A stretch of DNA of 64,000 nt from Sthenelais limicola (taxonomy: Eukaryota > Annelida > Polychaeta > Phyllodocida > Sigalionidae): positions 12,902,132 to 12,966,131 of the forward strand of contig OW804094.1 of the NCBI GenBank assembly GCA_942159475.1, given 5' to 3'. Both the position numbers and the translations under genes were made by a program. Positions within the stretch are counted from its first letter, which is position 1, and each line of letters begins with the position of its first letter. Under the pieces are notes generated by a model. That model worked only from the letters and a program-made list of their open reading frames with translations, was not told where the DNA came from and did not search any database. Of this stretch, positions 32,317-42,288 are shown one piece after another.

Positions 32317-32439
32317 TTATAAGCGATCATTGCTTCTCTCTACAAACTTCAGAGGTTTTCCCCATAACTTGATGTTGCTGTTGACAAGAGGTTGGCCTTC
32401 AGAGGCAGGTTGGTTCATCTCACATAGCATGAGATGAGC
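32317..32439 (-). pseudogene. Possible exon relic (KLWGKPLKFVER peptide)
   Basis: A 40-codon minus-strand stretch ends NIKLWGKPLKFVERSNDRL-stop and is bounded upstream by a stop. KLWGKPLKF is reminiscent of the last strand of an RRM fold, and the neighbouring 129-bp repeat encodes the similar [14 protein letters not shown]. With only 40 residues and no splice evidence this is weak; it may be chance or an old repeat. Confidence 0.15.
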
Positions 32440-32451
32440 TTACTGCAGCTA

Positions 32452-32728
32452 TAGTCTGTCCGAAAAGTAGTTGACACGAGATTCCTTAGTGCCTTTAAGA
32501 AGAGAGAAAAGTGGAGGATTTTTGACTATTTATGATAAGGACCTGTCAACCCTTTGGCCAGTGAGTCGCTCATTGCAATCAACCATGGGGAAACAGGGCC
32601 AGTATAACCAGCTATTCCTTCCTTCTAAGCAAAACAACAGCTGCTGCACATGGAACAGAGGCAGTGCAATACAATACAGCTGTATATTTGGGGAAAAAAT
32701 CCTGTGTCAACTAATTTCGGACAGACTA
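32452..32728. mobile_element. Fam-P MITE P1, TA flanked, 277 bp
   Basis: TAGTCTGTCCGAAAAGTAGT...TGTCAACTAATTTCGGACAG with ACTA end. TA is at 32450-32451 and 32729-32730. TIRs of about 27 bp with TA targets fit Tc1/mariner. The inside has short ORFs only. Confidence 0.8.
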
Positions 32729-32777
32729 TAAAGGATCCAAAGTTGTAACTAGATCGGGATACGCTGCATCGGTATTA

Positions 32778-33012
32778 GGGAGGTTCAGCAAGTTTAACGT
32801 ATACGTAAACGTATCCGTATCTCTGATATACAAACATGTTAAAAGGAAGAAAAAGATTCAGCAAAACATGGCGGGAAAAACGTAACATAACATATCGAGA
32901 AAAATGTTTCATCTCATAATTTAATTTTTATATATAAAAATGTGATGTAATTCACAAAAAAAGATACGGATACGGTTACGTAATTGCGTTAGGTTTGCTT
33001 GCGGATCCTCCC
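32778..33012. mobile_element. Fam-Q MITE Q1
   Basis: GGGAGGTTCAGCAA then AACGTATACGTAAACGTATC at left; GATACGGATACGGTTACGTA and TTGCGGATCCTCCC at right, inverted. The interior carries ACATGGCGGGAAAAACGTAA. About 235 bp. Confidence 0.78.
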
Positions 33013-33790
33013 AAGATGCGGATTGTCCCATTGCATGAGTAATATACATGCATAACCCCATCATCTGAACCACCAGAATCAGATTCGGGAAAACTTTCCG
33101 AAAAAGCCACAACATGACGTTACTAGATAGAATTGCATGATTTCTAGCTGAGGATTCCCTTTAAGACTCCTAGAGGCATACGATCTATAATTCAGTTAGC
33201 CGCCTCGTTGGTTTCAGTCGCTTAGAATATAGGGAATTTGCCTAATTCTCCTACCTGGGGGCGCATTGCAACTTTTTGTGCAATATCTGTGCACTCCATC
33301 AACCAACGTGTTAGTTAACCAGTAAAACTCCCATGCTACATGTACATCAATATATATATCAAATGAAACACATTAATATCTCTTTAAAAATGTAAAATCC
33401 AGTGAGCCATGTTTAATGCATTACCCTACTTGTGCTCTATCATCTGTAATGTGTATTTATGTCAGGGTTTATGCAGAGGTTAATAATATATGAGACAATC
33501 TGTGTTTAGTGAAGATAAATCTGTCTCAATCCCTCCCAACACCCTTTATTGAATCAGCCTGCATGTCGCACTCGCACTGCCATAGCATCTACCCAAGTAA
33601 CACGGCACCTGCCGTCGGTTGCGGGAAAGATGCGAAAATACTACCGTCTGCTGCCCAGCCATACGGGCGTCGCACAAGGACGCCAGTCTTTGGCTTAAAC
33701 ACCATACCGCTGGTCAAGTGTGCCTGGCGGCTGCGCTAGCTTTTTTGTACAGCCGTATTAGATGTTTTCGCGCGAGGGGGCTGTATTCCC
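33013..33790. other. No gene recognised; GC-rich patch at 33590-33740
   Basis: Contains the inverted dispersed motif AATTTGCCTAATTCTCC (33235, compare 13980). A CpG-rich stretch at 33600-33730 has open frames without motifs. Confidence 0.35.
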
Positions 33791-33817
33791 TTCAATTGGG
33801 ATTTAAAATAGCCAGGC
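33791..33817 (+). repeat. 27-bp direct repeat, left copy
   Basis: TTCAATTGGGATTTA...ATAGCCAGGC. The partner is at 34452-34478 with one mismatch. Each copy is preceded by a CG-rich TACAGCCG stretch. The pair brackets the SGNH-like fragment. Confidence 0.9.
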
Positions 33818-33952
33818 AATCATATTATTCATAGGAGTCAATATTAGCTGGATTAATTGACGGCCCACCTGTATATGAGTCTCCATAATCATTTACTTGA
33901 TTAATGCAACTTTAAGGGAGCTATATTAATAGTCCTATATGTCTTTCCAGAA

Positions 33953-34138
33953 ATGAACGACCATACAATAATTGTCAGTGACTCAAGAGGAAATAATTTT
34001 CACTTGTACCTAGATAACCCAAAGATAACTGTTTGGGTTGGATACAGTGGAGCTGGTATGATTAAAATAGCCAACAAATTTAAGTATTTGATCAGATTAT
34101 ACCGGCCAAAAAATGCAATTCTCATTGGGGGTATTTGA
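33953..34138 (+). pseudogene. SGNH/GDSL-hydrolase-like exon fragment with premature stop
   Basis: A 61-codon frame starting MNDHTIIVSDSRGNN. VSDSRG at residues 8-13 resembles SGNH block I (nucleophile Ser within a D-S motif). GYSGAGMIKIA (about residues 34-44) sits where the block II Gly region would be, and RPKNAILIGGI-stop sits where block III (GGxND/GGIC) is expected. The frame stops at TGA exactly there. A pyrimidine-rich acceptor (GTCTTTCCAG) ends at 33950, two bases before the ATG, so this may be an internal exon rather than a true start. SGNH domains are 150-200 residues, so this is at most the first third. After the stop the frame stays open 25 codons (REFGKAHVLH...) without SGNH features. 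Known: SGNH proteins hydrolyse esters or bind ligands. Inferred: this copy is a relic, possibly carried by a repeat. Confidence 0.4.
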
Positions 34139-34392
34139 AGGGAATTTGGTAAGGCACATGTTCTCCATATACGGGGAATCGTTGGATATCCTATCCAAGG
34201 AGCAAATGCTATGTAAATGTAATATAGCTTGGCGGCCTTATTGGAGTACAATTGAATAAGGCTGGTCTAGTGTACAGCCGTCCTGCATGTTGCTGGTACA
34301 GCCGGCCGTACGGCCCCCCATGCGCGGCCGCTACTCTTACCTTGAACACCTCCCCTCTCTCCTACAGCCACCTGTACATATCTTGACACCTC

Positions 34393-34413
34393 CCTGCCCC
34401 CCCCCCCCCCCCC
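34393..34413. repeat. Poly-C tract
   Basis: About 18 consecutive C. Confidence 0.9.
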
Positions 34414-34451
34414 CATATACAGCCGCCTAGAGCGGCGGCGTCCGTAGTGTC

Positions 34452-34478
34452 TTCAATTGGGATTTATAATAGCCAGGC
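34452..34478 (+). repeat. 27-bp direct repeat, right copy
   Basis: Differs from 33791-33817 at one position (ATTTATAATAG versus ATTTAAAATAG). Confidence 0.9.
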
Positions 34479-34629
34479 CATGTACATTTCTCCGTGAGTA
34501 TAACAGATTAATGAAATGTTTTCGGAATCCATGCAGGGTGTGTCATGGTTTTTCCAAATGTTTATTTTCAAGGAAATATTTTGATGATGTAGAATTCATA
34601 CTAGAATACTAGAATTCATAAAGATATAT

Positions 34630-34832
34630 GTGATGTGTTTCAAGAAATTGAGTCATAAGTCGCAAAATTGATATATTTCAAAGTGTTTTTCTCACAGCAC
34701 CTCTTTATTGAAACCTTCTGATTTTTGGAGGGTTTAGCACTCATAGTCATATGAATATAAGTAACAAATTTCGGGACATTGTGTTAAATATATCCTTGCG
34801 TTTTGTAGACATTCGTATGGAGTATATAGGGA
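34630..34832 (+). mobile_element. Fam-B left half B6
   Basis: GTGATGTGTTTCAAGAAATT to ATGGAGTATATAG, then replaced by the palindrome region. Confidence 0.8.
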
Positions 34833-34840
34833 AAAACTGT

Positions 34841-34885
34841 AATCGTGGTGAAATCAACTCACACTGGATTGATTTCACCACGATT
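34841..34885. repeat. Perfect 17-bp-arm hairpin
   Basis: AATCGTGGTGAAATCAA and its exact inverse around an 11-nt loop. It is not part of any family listed here. Confidence 0.95.
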
Positions 34886-35902
34886 TGGGAAGGCTGTGGC
34901 AAATATTTCAATCTTATTTGCAAGGCAACGCCTCAATTTGTTCATGGTGGACAGTGTGTTTTTTCATGTGATAAAATATTTTTTTTTTAGAAAAATAACA
35001 TTTTCACGTTTTCTTGAATACCGACCAAAATATCATTCCTACAGGTTTGTGCAAATTGAATAATTTGTAGACAACAAAATTACCGTTCATTTGATGTATG
35101 AAACGTTATTGTACCCCTAATAGCTTAGAAGTTAGAGCTGTCAGTAAAAAAAAATAGTGTCAGAAATTATTTTAAATCGGTGAATCGGCGGTGAAATCGG
35201 TCCCATTACTTTCAAATCAAAAGGCAGCGGCAAGGGTGACAGTTTGTTGATATAACATTATGAAACTACAATTAATTTATGCAGCTTGGACGCTGGTAGG
35301 CTTGAATATAATACAATCATTCTCAATACATGGTACTTCTTGTCATGGGCTCCCTATTGTCCGACTTGTTCTCACTAGGTGGCGTGACAGGTCACTGCAT
35401 TGTATTTATAATTTCTTTAACAATAAATGTACCACTAATACACTAATGTGGCATTTATACACTATTGATATTGTCCAACAAATACTTATGAATATCATAA
35501 GTGATATTCTTCTAGAGTTTATATGTATAATGTATATGTATGATGTTATATGATGTTGACACCCATATGACTGTACATATGATTGTGGCTAGTCAGCTGG
35601 GAGGGTCCAAACTCATCAACCATCGAAATGATTCATACACAGAGGTCTGTGAACATGACTGGTGCTGATAAATGATGAACAAAAGGATGCAACCTATGCT
35701 GTTGTAACTTTAAAAATTATCTGGGCTGTAGATGTTCAGTCTCAAGTTGCCTTCAGTTTGCTACTCTGACTGAACATAATTAGCCAATATTTAGTAAATT
35801 TATACTACCAAATTTTCATAATAATAAATAGCCAATATTTAAGTTGATCCCAAGTAATCTGAGCCCCACCCGCAATACCCTACCTACCCTAGGCATACTA
35901 AA
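34886..35902. other. No gene recognised
   Basis: A 97-codon plus-strand ORF (35260-35553, MKLQLIYAAWTLVGL start) has a hydrophobic N-terminus but no domain. AT content and isolation argue against a real gene. Confidence 0.35.
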
Positions 35903-36100
35903 ATGTGCAGCCAGATGTGCAACCAAAGTGCAGCCGAATGTGCAACCAAAGTGCAACCAAAGTGCAGCCGAGCCAAAGTGCAGCCAAAGTGCAGCCGGAT
36001 GTGCAAGGCTGGCTTACACTGGCTGCACTTTTCCCTGAATCCGGATGTAGTCCGTGGCCATGCAAGGGCTGCGCATCCTAAGTGCATCCGTGCAACCTGG
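35903..36100. repeat. Irregular tandem repeat of AAAGTGCAGCC/GATGTGCAACC
   Basis: 11-13-bp words repeat about ten times. GCCGGATGTGCAAGG and CTGCACTTTTCCCTG suggest a partly inverted arrangement, so this may be a MITE-like core. Confidence 0.7.
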
Positions 36101-36149
36101 GTAAGGCAGGCCTCCACTAGACTGTGTGCTTACTGCGACTAATATAATT

Positions 36150-36492
36150 ATGAGTTATGAGGAAAATGAGTGACAAGTCGCAAAATTGATATTTTTCAAA
36201 GTCGTTTACTTACAGGATCTCTCTGTTGGAATAGTTCCATTTTTGCAGGGTGTAGTCCTTGTGGTCGTATGAATACGTTTACCAAATTTCAAGTATGTTT
36301 ATCAATTATATCAGTGCGTTTCTTAGATCATCCCATTGAGTATATTTAGCTAGTTTAGGCTACTGGTAATTATCAACCCAGAAATATTGCAAATGATTTT
36401 TTCAAAAATAAAAATATCAAACTAAAAAGATAAAAGTACTTATTAGATGTCCTTAATGTTTACATTCATTGGAATCGGGTTGGTCTCATTAT
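36150..36492 (+). mobile_element. Fam-B copy B7, right end missing
   Basis: GTTATGAGGAAAATGAGTGA to TTCATTGGAATCGGGTTGG. The closest relative is the last copy at 11938-12340. Confidence 0.8.
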
Positions 36493-36639
36493 TTTAGAAT
36501 TCATCTAGAATTGCATGACTTTCGTACTGAAGATGTATGATATAGATATAAGTATGATCGCTATATGAAATGTAATCTTTTTCTACCTAAGCTGAAAATA
36601 TCATTGTTATCTATGTGAGCTTATGGTAAATGAAAATAA

Positions 36640-37110
36640 AGAACCGAAAAAAGAATGCACTGCAGAATGGAGCCGTAACGACCGTAAAGAGAAAAAACGT
36701 CAGTGAAGTCAAGCCTTATGTAACGGTGCTTATCATTGGACAGCAAAGCGTGCCCTGAGTACTCCGAACGACGTGTCGCTGCTCCTGATTGGTTCACGTT
36801 GACAAGACTTCCGCTCTGGCTCTGATCGATCATGGCAGCGGCGGGATTTAATTGTCACTTCCTGTCCGTCAAAACGAGCAACTAACCTCCATGACAACCC
36901 AGCTGAAGCTTTTTAAAACTCAAATAAAACGTGCTCAATTTGAAAATCTGACGCCCTTGTCTTGCGGTCGCTTTTCAGCACCTTTCAGAGGACCCCCGAC
37001 TACGGGAACTTTTAGACTCTTTTAGAGGACCTGTCAATCATGACGTCACCTGTCAATCAGTGGTTGCCAAGACAATACATCAGCTCTGCGCATGCGTGTT
37101 ACGTTTCGCT
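36640..37110. promoter_or_regulatory. Repeat-free CpG-rich patch with CRE, NRF1, ETS and CCAAT motifs
   Basis: Seen: inverted CCAAT (GATTGGTTCACG, about 36788), ACTTCCG and CACTTCCTG (ETS-like), an X-box-like TCCATGACAACC, a full CRE (ATGACGTCACC, about 37039) set between two CCTGTCAATCA repeats, and TGCGCATGCGT (NRF1-like, about 37086). This combination is characteristic of TATA-less metazoan promoters. A short frame MAAAGFNCHFLSVKTSN starts near 36831 but is not evidence of a gene. Direction unknown. Confidence 0.4.
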
Positions 37111-37373
37111 GACGTCTGACAGGGAGTGTAACCAGGGTGTGAAAGCCAATCCGACAAACTTGTTTTTAATACATTTATTCACCGAGGGGTTGCTGGGTCT
37201 GAAAGGTTGAATCTCTCTAATGTAAACATGGGTGTCCGTAGCCTGCATTAGTGTAAGTAGTCTAATGCAAGGGTTGTATAAATACATCTATTCACACTGG
37301 AGAATAATATCCTAGCTTAGATATGCCCTGCTGGTAGTAACCAAATGGGAGTATTTCTGATTAATTCTTATAT

Positions 37374-37614
37374 GGGTCAGATTTTCAGAAAATGTACAAT
37401 TCAACTTCGCCAATCTTTTCAAATAACCCAAATTTCGGACGAAAATAAAGTTCAGAATACAGTTCAACCTAACCAAACAGATTGCTAGAATGAATGCAAT
37501 GCCAAATATACTCAAATTTACCTAGTATTGACCAAATTGCAGCCTAATTTAGCAGAATTTACTAAATGTGTACAGCTGCCAATTGTAGTCCTACATCTTC
37601 TGAAGATTTGACCC
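37374..37614 (-). mobile_element. Fam-A copy A24, ATAT flanks
   Basis: GGGTCAGATTTTCAGAAAAT to TGAAGATTTGACCC. A 6-bp insertion (GTCCTA) sits in the right TIR. Confidence 0.9.
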
Positions 37615-37615
37615 A

Positions 37616-37692
37616 TATGTGAGGTGACACAGAAATATCAGTCTTAAGACGCTAGGGAATGGATTTTGAGGTGCTATCTTATTTAAAAAGAT
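37616..37692 (-). mobile_element. Fam-B end fragment B8
   Basis: GTGAGGTGACACAG...GGATTTTGAGGTGC...AAAAAGATGGG, then the GA tract. Confidence 0.65.
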
Positions 37693-38234
37693 GGGAAAGA
37701 GAGAGAGAGAGAGAGAAAGGGGTAGGATGAAGAGATGTAGAGGGGGAGAGAGAAGAAGAGTGAAGGAGAGACAGACAGACTGAGAGAGGGAGAGAGAAAG
37801 AGAGAAAGAGAGAGAGAGAAAGATAGAGAGAAAGAGACAGGCACACAGATAGAAAAGGGGACAGAGGGAGAGAGAGTAAGAGAAAAAGACAGACAGACAG
37901 ATAGAGAAAGAGAAAGAGGGAGAGAAAGTAAGAGAGAGTGAAAGAGACAAACAGATGAAGAGACAGAGAGAGAGAAAGACAGAGAGGGAGAGAGAAAGAG
38001 AGGGAGAGGGAGAGAGGAGAGAGGAGAGAAAGAGAGAGAGAGGAGAGAGGAGAGAAAGAGAGAGGAGAAAGGGAGAGAGATGAGAGGAGAGAGGAGAGAA
38101 AGAGAGAGGGAGAGAGAGAGGAGAGAGGAGGGAGGAGAGAAGGAGAGAGAAAGAAAGAGAAAGAGAGAGGAGAAAGAAAGAGAGAGGGAGAGGAGAGAGG
38201 AGAGACGAGAGACAAGACAGAGACAGAGAGAGTT
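37693..38234. repeat. Polypurine GA/GGA low-complexity tract
   Basis: 540 bp of GAGA/GGAGA with occasional ACAGAC. Long minus-strand serine/leucine frames are compositional. Confidence 0.95.
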
Positions 38235-38558
38235 TTGTCTTAAATATAAGAGGATTGCTCTATACATTTAATAACAACTTCCCCCACAATCACTATAGGG
38301 AAGATTCACTGTCTCCTACATACATCTCCTGCTCCTGGTGGCCTATGAGCGCCTCACACTGCCATGGGAGAGTAGCTCAGGCTACAGGGAGGAGCCGCAG
38401 AGCAGCCACGTCAATAATGAAACAGCTTTGTGTATTCAATGCTCATAATTGGAAACATAGAAGCTCCTTTATGAAAGGTTGACTGTCCCACTGCGCCCTG
38501 CCCGGGTCCCCCCGCTCCTATACACTCGCCTCTATTGACCGCGGTGGAGCTATCTCAT
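38235..38558. other. Single-copy, moderately GC-rich stretch
   Basis: No repeat detected and no ORF with motifs. AATGCTCATAATTGGAAAC could be conserved non-coding DNA. Confidence 0.3.
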
Positions 38559-38793
38559 GGGTCAGATTTTCAGAAAATTTACAATTGGCAGCTCTACACA
38601 TTTAGGAAATTCTGCTAAAGTAGGCTGAAAAAGGATAAATACCAGGTATATTTGAGTATGGTTGGTATCACATTGATTTATAGTTTCAGTTCTGTTATGT
38701 TAAACTGCATTTTGAAGCTCATTTTTGTCTTTAATGTGGACTATTTGAGAGGATTGGTGAAGGCGAATTGTACATTTTCTGAAAATCTGACCC
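38559..38793 (+). mobile_element. Fam-A copy A25, full length
   Basis: GGGTCAGATTTTCAGAAAAT to TGAAAATCTGACCC; 235 bp, A3-like subtype. Confidence 0.93.
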
Positions 38794-38849
38794 ATATAGG
38801 CATAAACCTGTTTTCATGGGTCGCTATAAATTTAGTGACTATAAGCATG

Positions 38850-39077
38850 CCTAGCGTATACGTAAACGTAAGCGTATCCGTATCTCTGATATACAAATAT
38901 GCGTTAAAAGTAATAAAGAGGTTCAGCAAAACATGGCGGGAAAAACGTAACGTTAAATATCAAGCAAAATGTTTCATCTCACAATTCATTTTTCATACAT
39001 AAAAATACAATATAATTCACAGAAAAGATAAGTATACGGTTACGTAATTGAGGTACGTTTGTTTGCTGAAACTCCCT
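38850..39077. mobile_element. Fam-Q copy Q2, outer left end lost
   Basis: GCGTATACGTAAACGTAAGC, ACATGGCGGGAAAAACG, ATACGGTTACGTAATTG, TTTGCTGAAACTCCC. Confidence 0.78.
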
Positions 39078-39577
39078 ACTGTCTTACATACTTGTTATTT
39101 ATGATATGATAAGAAGGATATGTTTTTTATTTTTTCCTCGGAATTCGAACAAGAACGTTCTGTTATTCCAGTCTATACCTTGAAACATTACAAAGTTGCC
39201 ATTTAAAAATACATCAATAATTCATTTATATAGAGACCGGAAGATGGAACGAAGGGAAGATGGATGGACAGATAGACCCATAGATATATCAAGGAGATTA
39301 AATCTCGTTGATTCAGGCTATATGTTTAGAGACAGAGAGAGAAAGAGTATGTATCTCTGTGTGTACATACAACATACATACCGTACATAAACATACAAGA
39401 ATACCCATGTGTATACGTATGAATGGATGTATGAATGGATGTGGGTATCTAATCCATACAATATGTTCATGCTATACATGTATGAATATGTTGCATGTAT
39501 TTATATGTATGTATCAATTCATATAATTATATCAAATAATAAAATAGAAGGGTATCATGGGATCCATACAGTTATTT
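39078..39577. other. No gene recognised; ATGTATG-rich at 39390-39520
   Basis: Degenerate ATGAATGGATGT/ACATAC microsatellite-like DNA; otherwise featureless. Confidence 0.4.
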
Positions 39578-39639
39578 GGCCATGGTCGGTCGCAAACGGC
39601 CATGGTCGGTCGCAAACGGCGATTCGGGGGGGGGGGGGG
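39578..39639. repeat. 20-bp exact tandem pair, then poly-G
   Basis: GGCCATGGTCGGTCGCAAAC twice (39578, 39598), followed by a G run from 39627. Confidence 0.9.
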
Positions 39640-39681
39640 GCAAAGGTTTGAAGTCAAAAATCCCTCACTTTTCCCTCCTCT

Positions 39682-39727
39682 TAAAGGACTAAGGAATCAC
39701 GTGTTAACTACTTTTCGAACAGACTAT
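39682..39727 (-). mobile_element. Fam-P right-end fragment P2
   Basis: AAAGGACTAAGGAATCACG then TAACTACTTTTCGAACAGAC, matching P1's TIR region. Confidence 0.7.
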
Positions 39728-39799
39728 AGCCCTTAGTTAGAGACATAGAGCCGTTATAAAGACCCTTTCCTTTCTTTATACCACCCATAAACTCACACA

Positions 39800-40338
39800 T
39801 AAAAAAGTTTACAATATTTCTGGGTGGACCATTCATAGTAAAGTAGCTAAATATACTCCAGAAGATGACCTTAGAAATGTAAGGATATTTGTGATCCGTT
39901 TGAGGAAAATGAGTCATAAGTCGTAAAAAATGGATTTTGAGATATCACCATATTTGAAAAGAGGAGATCAAGCCGATTCCAATGATAGTAAACATGAAGG
40001 GCATTTAAGAAGTGTTTCTATATTTTATGTTGGATATTTTTATTTTTGGAAAAAAAAAGTTTGCAATGTTTCTGGATGGGTAATTACGTGTAAAGTAACT
40101 AAATATACTCCATATGAAGGCCTTCAAAATGCAAGGATATCTTTAATACAATGTCCCGAAATTTGGTACATGGATTAATATGAGTATGGGCATCCGCCGG
40201 AAGACCTGGCTAATCAGGAATTTATTTTTGTATTACCCAGACGTCGAATTACCTTTTGTGCAACGAGATCAGCTGAATAAAGAATACTTGAATTGAATTG
40301 AATAAGTGCTAAACCCTAAATACAGAACTTTTCAATAA
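39800..40338 (-). mobile_element. Fam-B pair B9 interrupted by a LINE-type tail
   Basis: An internal fragment (39800-39889) precedes a copy starting GTGATCCGTTTGAGG at 39891. The latter resumes as AAGTGCTAAACCC after W1 and is cut near 40338. Confidence 0.75.
40185..40305 (+). mobile_element. Fam-W non-LTR-type 3' tail W1
   Basis: GACCTGGCTAATCAGGAATT, AATTACCTTTTGTGCAACGA, CTGAATAAAGAATACTTG, then (GAATT)n. Inserted in B9. AATAAA plus a GAATT simple-repeat tail marks a 5'-truncated LINE copy. Confidence 0.6.
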
Positions 40339-40386
40339 ATTGAGAGAATGGGACGAGCCGGCAATAATCGAAAATTTATTGGACGA

Positions 40387-40439
40387 GATTCGTCCACATA
40401 AGCACGATGCCGTAGGCAGAGTGCTTATGTGGACGAATC
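40387..40439. repeat. Perfect 19-bp-arm hairpin
   Basis: GATTCGTCCACATAAGCAC and its exact inverse around a 15-nt loop. Confidence 0.95.
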
Positions 40440-40794
40440 AAGTTCCATTCTATATTTATTATATGTGCATAAAATTTGATCATATGTCATCAGATATTAC
40501 TGAAAAAATACTAGGCCTAAAGAAGTCTCAGAGAGCCCCGCTGCCCCGCTGACAGCCCCGCTGACAGTCCTGCTGCACTGTGCGATCATGCAGTATTTAT
40601 TTTAGGTCTACTTATATTGTTGACTTAAAATATTCATAACGCAGCCATTTCTTGAGCTACATTAATAAAATTTATATCATTCAAAAGAGAATTTAATGCT
40701 CTATCTAATGATCTATCTAATGATTTTATTATGTATTTCTATAATTCAAGTACCAGAATCACGGGTGGATTACTGATCGTGGGGGTTTGTTTAC

Positions 40795-40828
40795 ATGCTT
40801 CGCGGAGAGCCAAAGCTCCGCGAAGCAT
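40795..40828. repeat. Perfect 13-bp-arm hairpin
   Basis: ATGCTTCGCGGAG and CTCCGCGAAGCAT, 8-nt loop, 29 bp before the next palindrome. Confidence 0.95.
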
Positions 40829-40856
40829 AACAACAGAGCTATTTTTAGACAACTAC

Positions 40857-40884
40857 ATTCATATAGGACGCGTCCTATATGAAT
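40857..40884. repeat. Perfect 28-bp palindrome without loop
   Basis: ATTCATATAGGACG joined directly to its inverse; centre ACGCGT. Confidence 0.95.
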
Positions 40885-40929
40885 ATTTTTATAGCACCCC
40901 ACTTATAGCACCTCCCATATAGCATGCGC

Positions 40930-41177
40930 ATATAATAAAAAGATCTTGTGGGAAAAAACACTATGAAAAATATCAATTTTGCGACTTGTGACTCATCATC
41001 CTGAAACACATCACAAAGTTAATACACTGTCTTGAAATTTTAGAAATGCATTCATATCACTCTCACCGGTACACATCCCAAAGATGAGAACATTCCCATA
41101 AAGAGATCTTGTGAATAAAACACTTTGAAAAATATCAATTTTGCTCCTTGTGACTCGTTAAATTGTCCTATAACACA
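40930..41177 (-). mobile_element. Two Fam-B right ends in tandem (B10)
   Basis: Two copies of AGATCTTGTG...ATATCAATTTTGC...ACACATCAC, ending at 41015 and 41181 (approximately). Confidence 0.75.
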
Positions 41178-41187
41178 TCACATATAT

Positions 41188-41421
41188 GGGTCAGATTTTC
41201 AGCTAATGTACAATTGGCAGCTTTACACATTTAGTAAATTCTGCTAAATAAGCTGAATTTTGGTCAATACTAGGTAATTTTGAGTATATCCAGCATTGCA
41301 TTGATTCTAGCAAACTGTTTGGTTAGGTTGAATTGTATTTTGAACTTTATTGTCGTCTGAAATTTAGGTTATTTCAGAAGATTGGCAATGTTAAATTGAA
41401 CATTTTCTAAAAATCTGACCC
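41188..41421 (+). mobile_element. Fam-A copy A26, ATAT flanks
   Basis: GGGTCAGATTTTCAGCTAAT to TAAAAATCTGACC with ATAT on both sides. Adjacent to the B10 end. Confidence 0.9.
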
Positions 41422-41629
41422 ATATAGCCATTGGCCTCAGCAGGGTCGTGTGCCCCCATGAAGCCCTCTTGTTGATTGGGCCTGGCACACTCCAATAGCT
41501 GTAACCATAATGATATTGTAGCAGTCTATTGCTCCAGGTGCTCCTGCCTGCTCCATTTAATTGTCTGAGTTACTCTGAGTGACTCTGAGGTGTTATGTAA
41601 TAAGTGCATCAGGGAGGCCAACAATATAC
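41422..41629. other. Single-copy stretch
   Basis: No repeat or ORF motif seen. Confidence 0.35.
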
Positions 41630-41866
41630 GGGCCAGAACATCAGGAACATTTAATGTACAATCGCCAGCTCTACACATTTTATTAAATGCTCCTCAATTA
41701 TGCTGAAAAATGGTAAATACTGGCTATATTTGGTATTGCATTGATTCAGAAGATCTCTTCGGTTATGTTGATCTATCTTTTGAATCCCTTTGTCGTCTAA
41801 AAATCGAGTAATTTGAGTGGATTGGTGAAGGAAAATTGTACAATTTAAAGAAATTCCCGCCATTAT
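41630..41866 (+). mobile_element. Fam-A copy A27, old and diverged
   Basis: GGGCCAGAACATCAGGAAC at left; the right end has eroded to TTGTACAATTTAAAGAAATT. The interior order is still clear. Confidence 0.72.
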
Positions 41867-41924
41867 ATACCAATTGTGTGTGGGGTTGGTAATGGTGCAG
41901 TGTTAGACTACTACTACAGCACGT

Positions 41925-42075
41925 ACACTATAGCCCAGCAGTCACGTGACCTCAGGGTCAGCGTATGTCAACTCTGTCAGGCTGATGCGTATGTATCGAA
42001 CAAATACATACATATTTACAGGTTCCGGCCTCTATAAATAAACCCACTCGCTCTGGCTTATGTTAATCTGGGGGG
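41925..42075 (+). promoter_or_regulatory. Promoter-like patch: CACGTG and TATAAATA
   Basis: GTCACGTGACCTCAGG (about 41942) is followed about 80 bp later by CCTCTATAAATAAACCC (about 42031), a strong TATA consensus. No exon is recognisable downstream before the retro-insert at 42183. Confidence 0.3.
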
Positions 42076-42166
42076 AAAGCCGGTGCAAAAACTGCATTAT
42101 ACTACAACTTGCTACATCTGAACAACTCTTCATTCTATAGGTTAATGTCAGTCAGAAACTATGCTT

Positions 42167-42250
42167 TTTGTTTTGCTCTTTTTTTTTGTTTTTACATAAG
42201 CTTCTTTATTCAATATATCAACAAAACTTTCCACTTTGTTTTGCTCTTTT
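42167..42250 (-). mobile_element. Tiny 5'-truncated retro-insert with 16-bp target duplication
   Basis: TTTGTTTTGCTCTTTT at 42167-42182 and 42235-42250 flanks a 52-bp insert. On the minus strand the insert reads ...ATATTGAATAAAGAAGCTTA then an A-rich tail. AATAAA, A-tail and long duplication are the hallmark of LINE-machinery retroposition. Confidence 0.75.
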
Positions 42251-42288
42251 CATATCCATCTGAATGTAGTTAGATGAAATTGTGAACT

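Noticed and set aside
35260..35553. 97-codon ORF with a hydrophobic start
   Set aside because: Signal-peptide-like look only; no conserved domain, isolated, AT-rich.
38652..39002. 116-codon ORF
   Set aside because: Spans Fam-A copy A25 and Fam-Q copy Q2; a repeat shadow. The same applies to many frames starting MIYSISSVMLNCILK in Fam-A copies.
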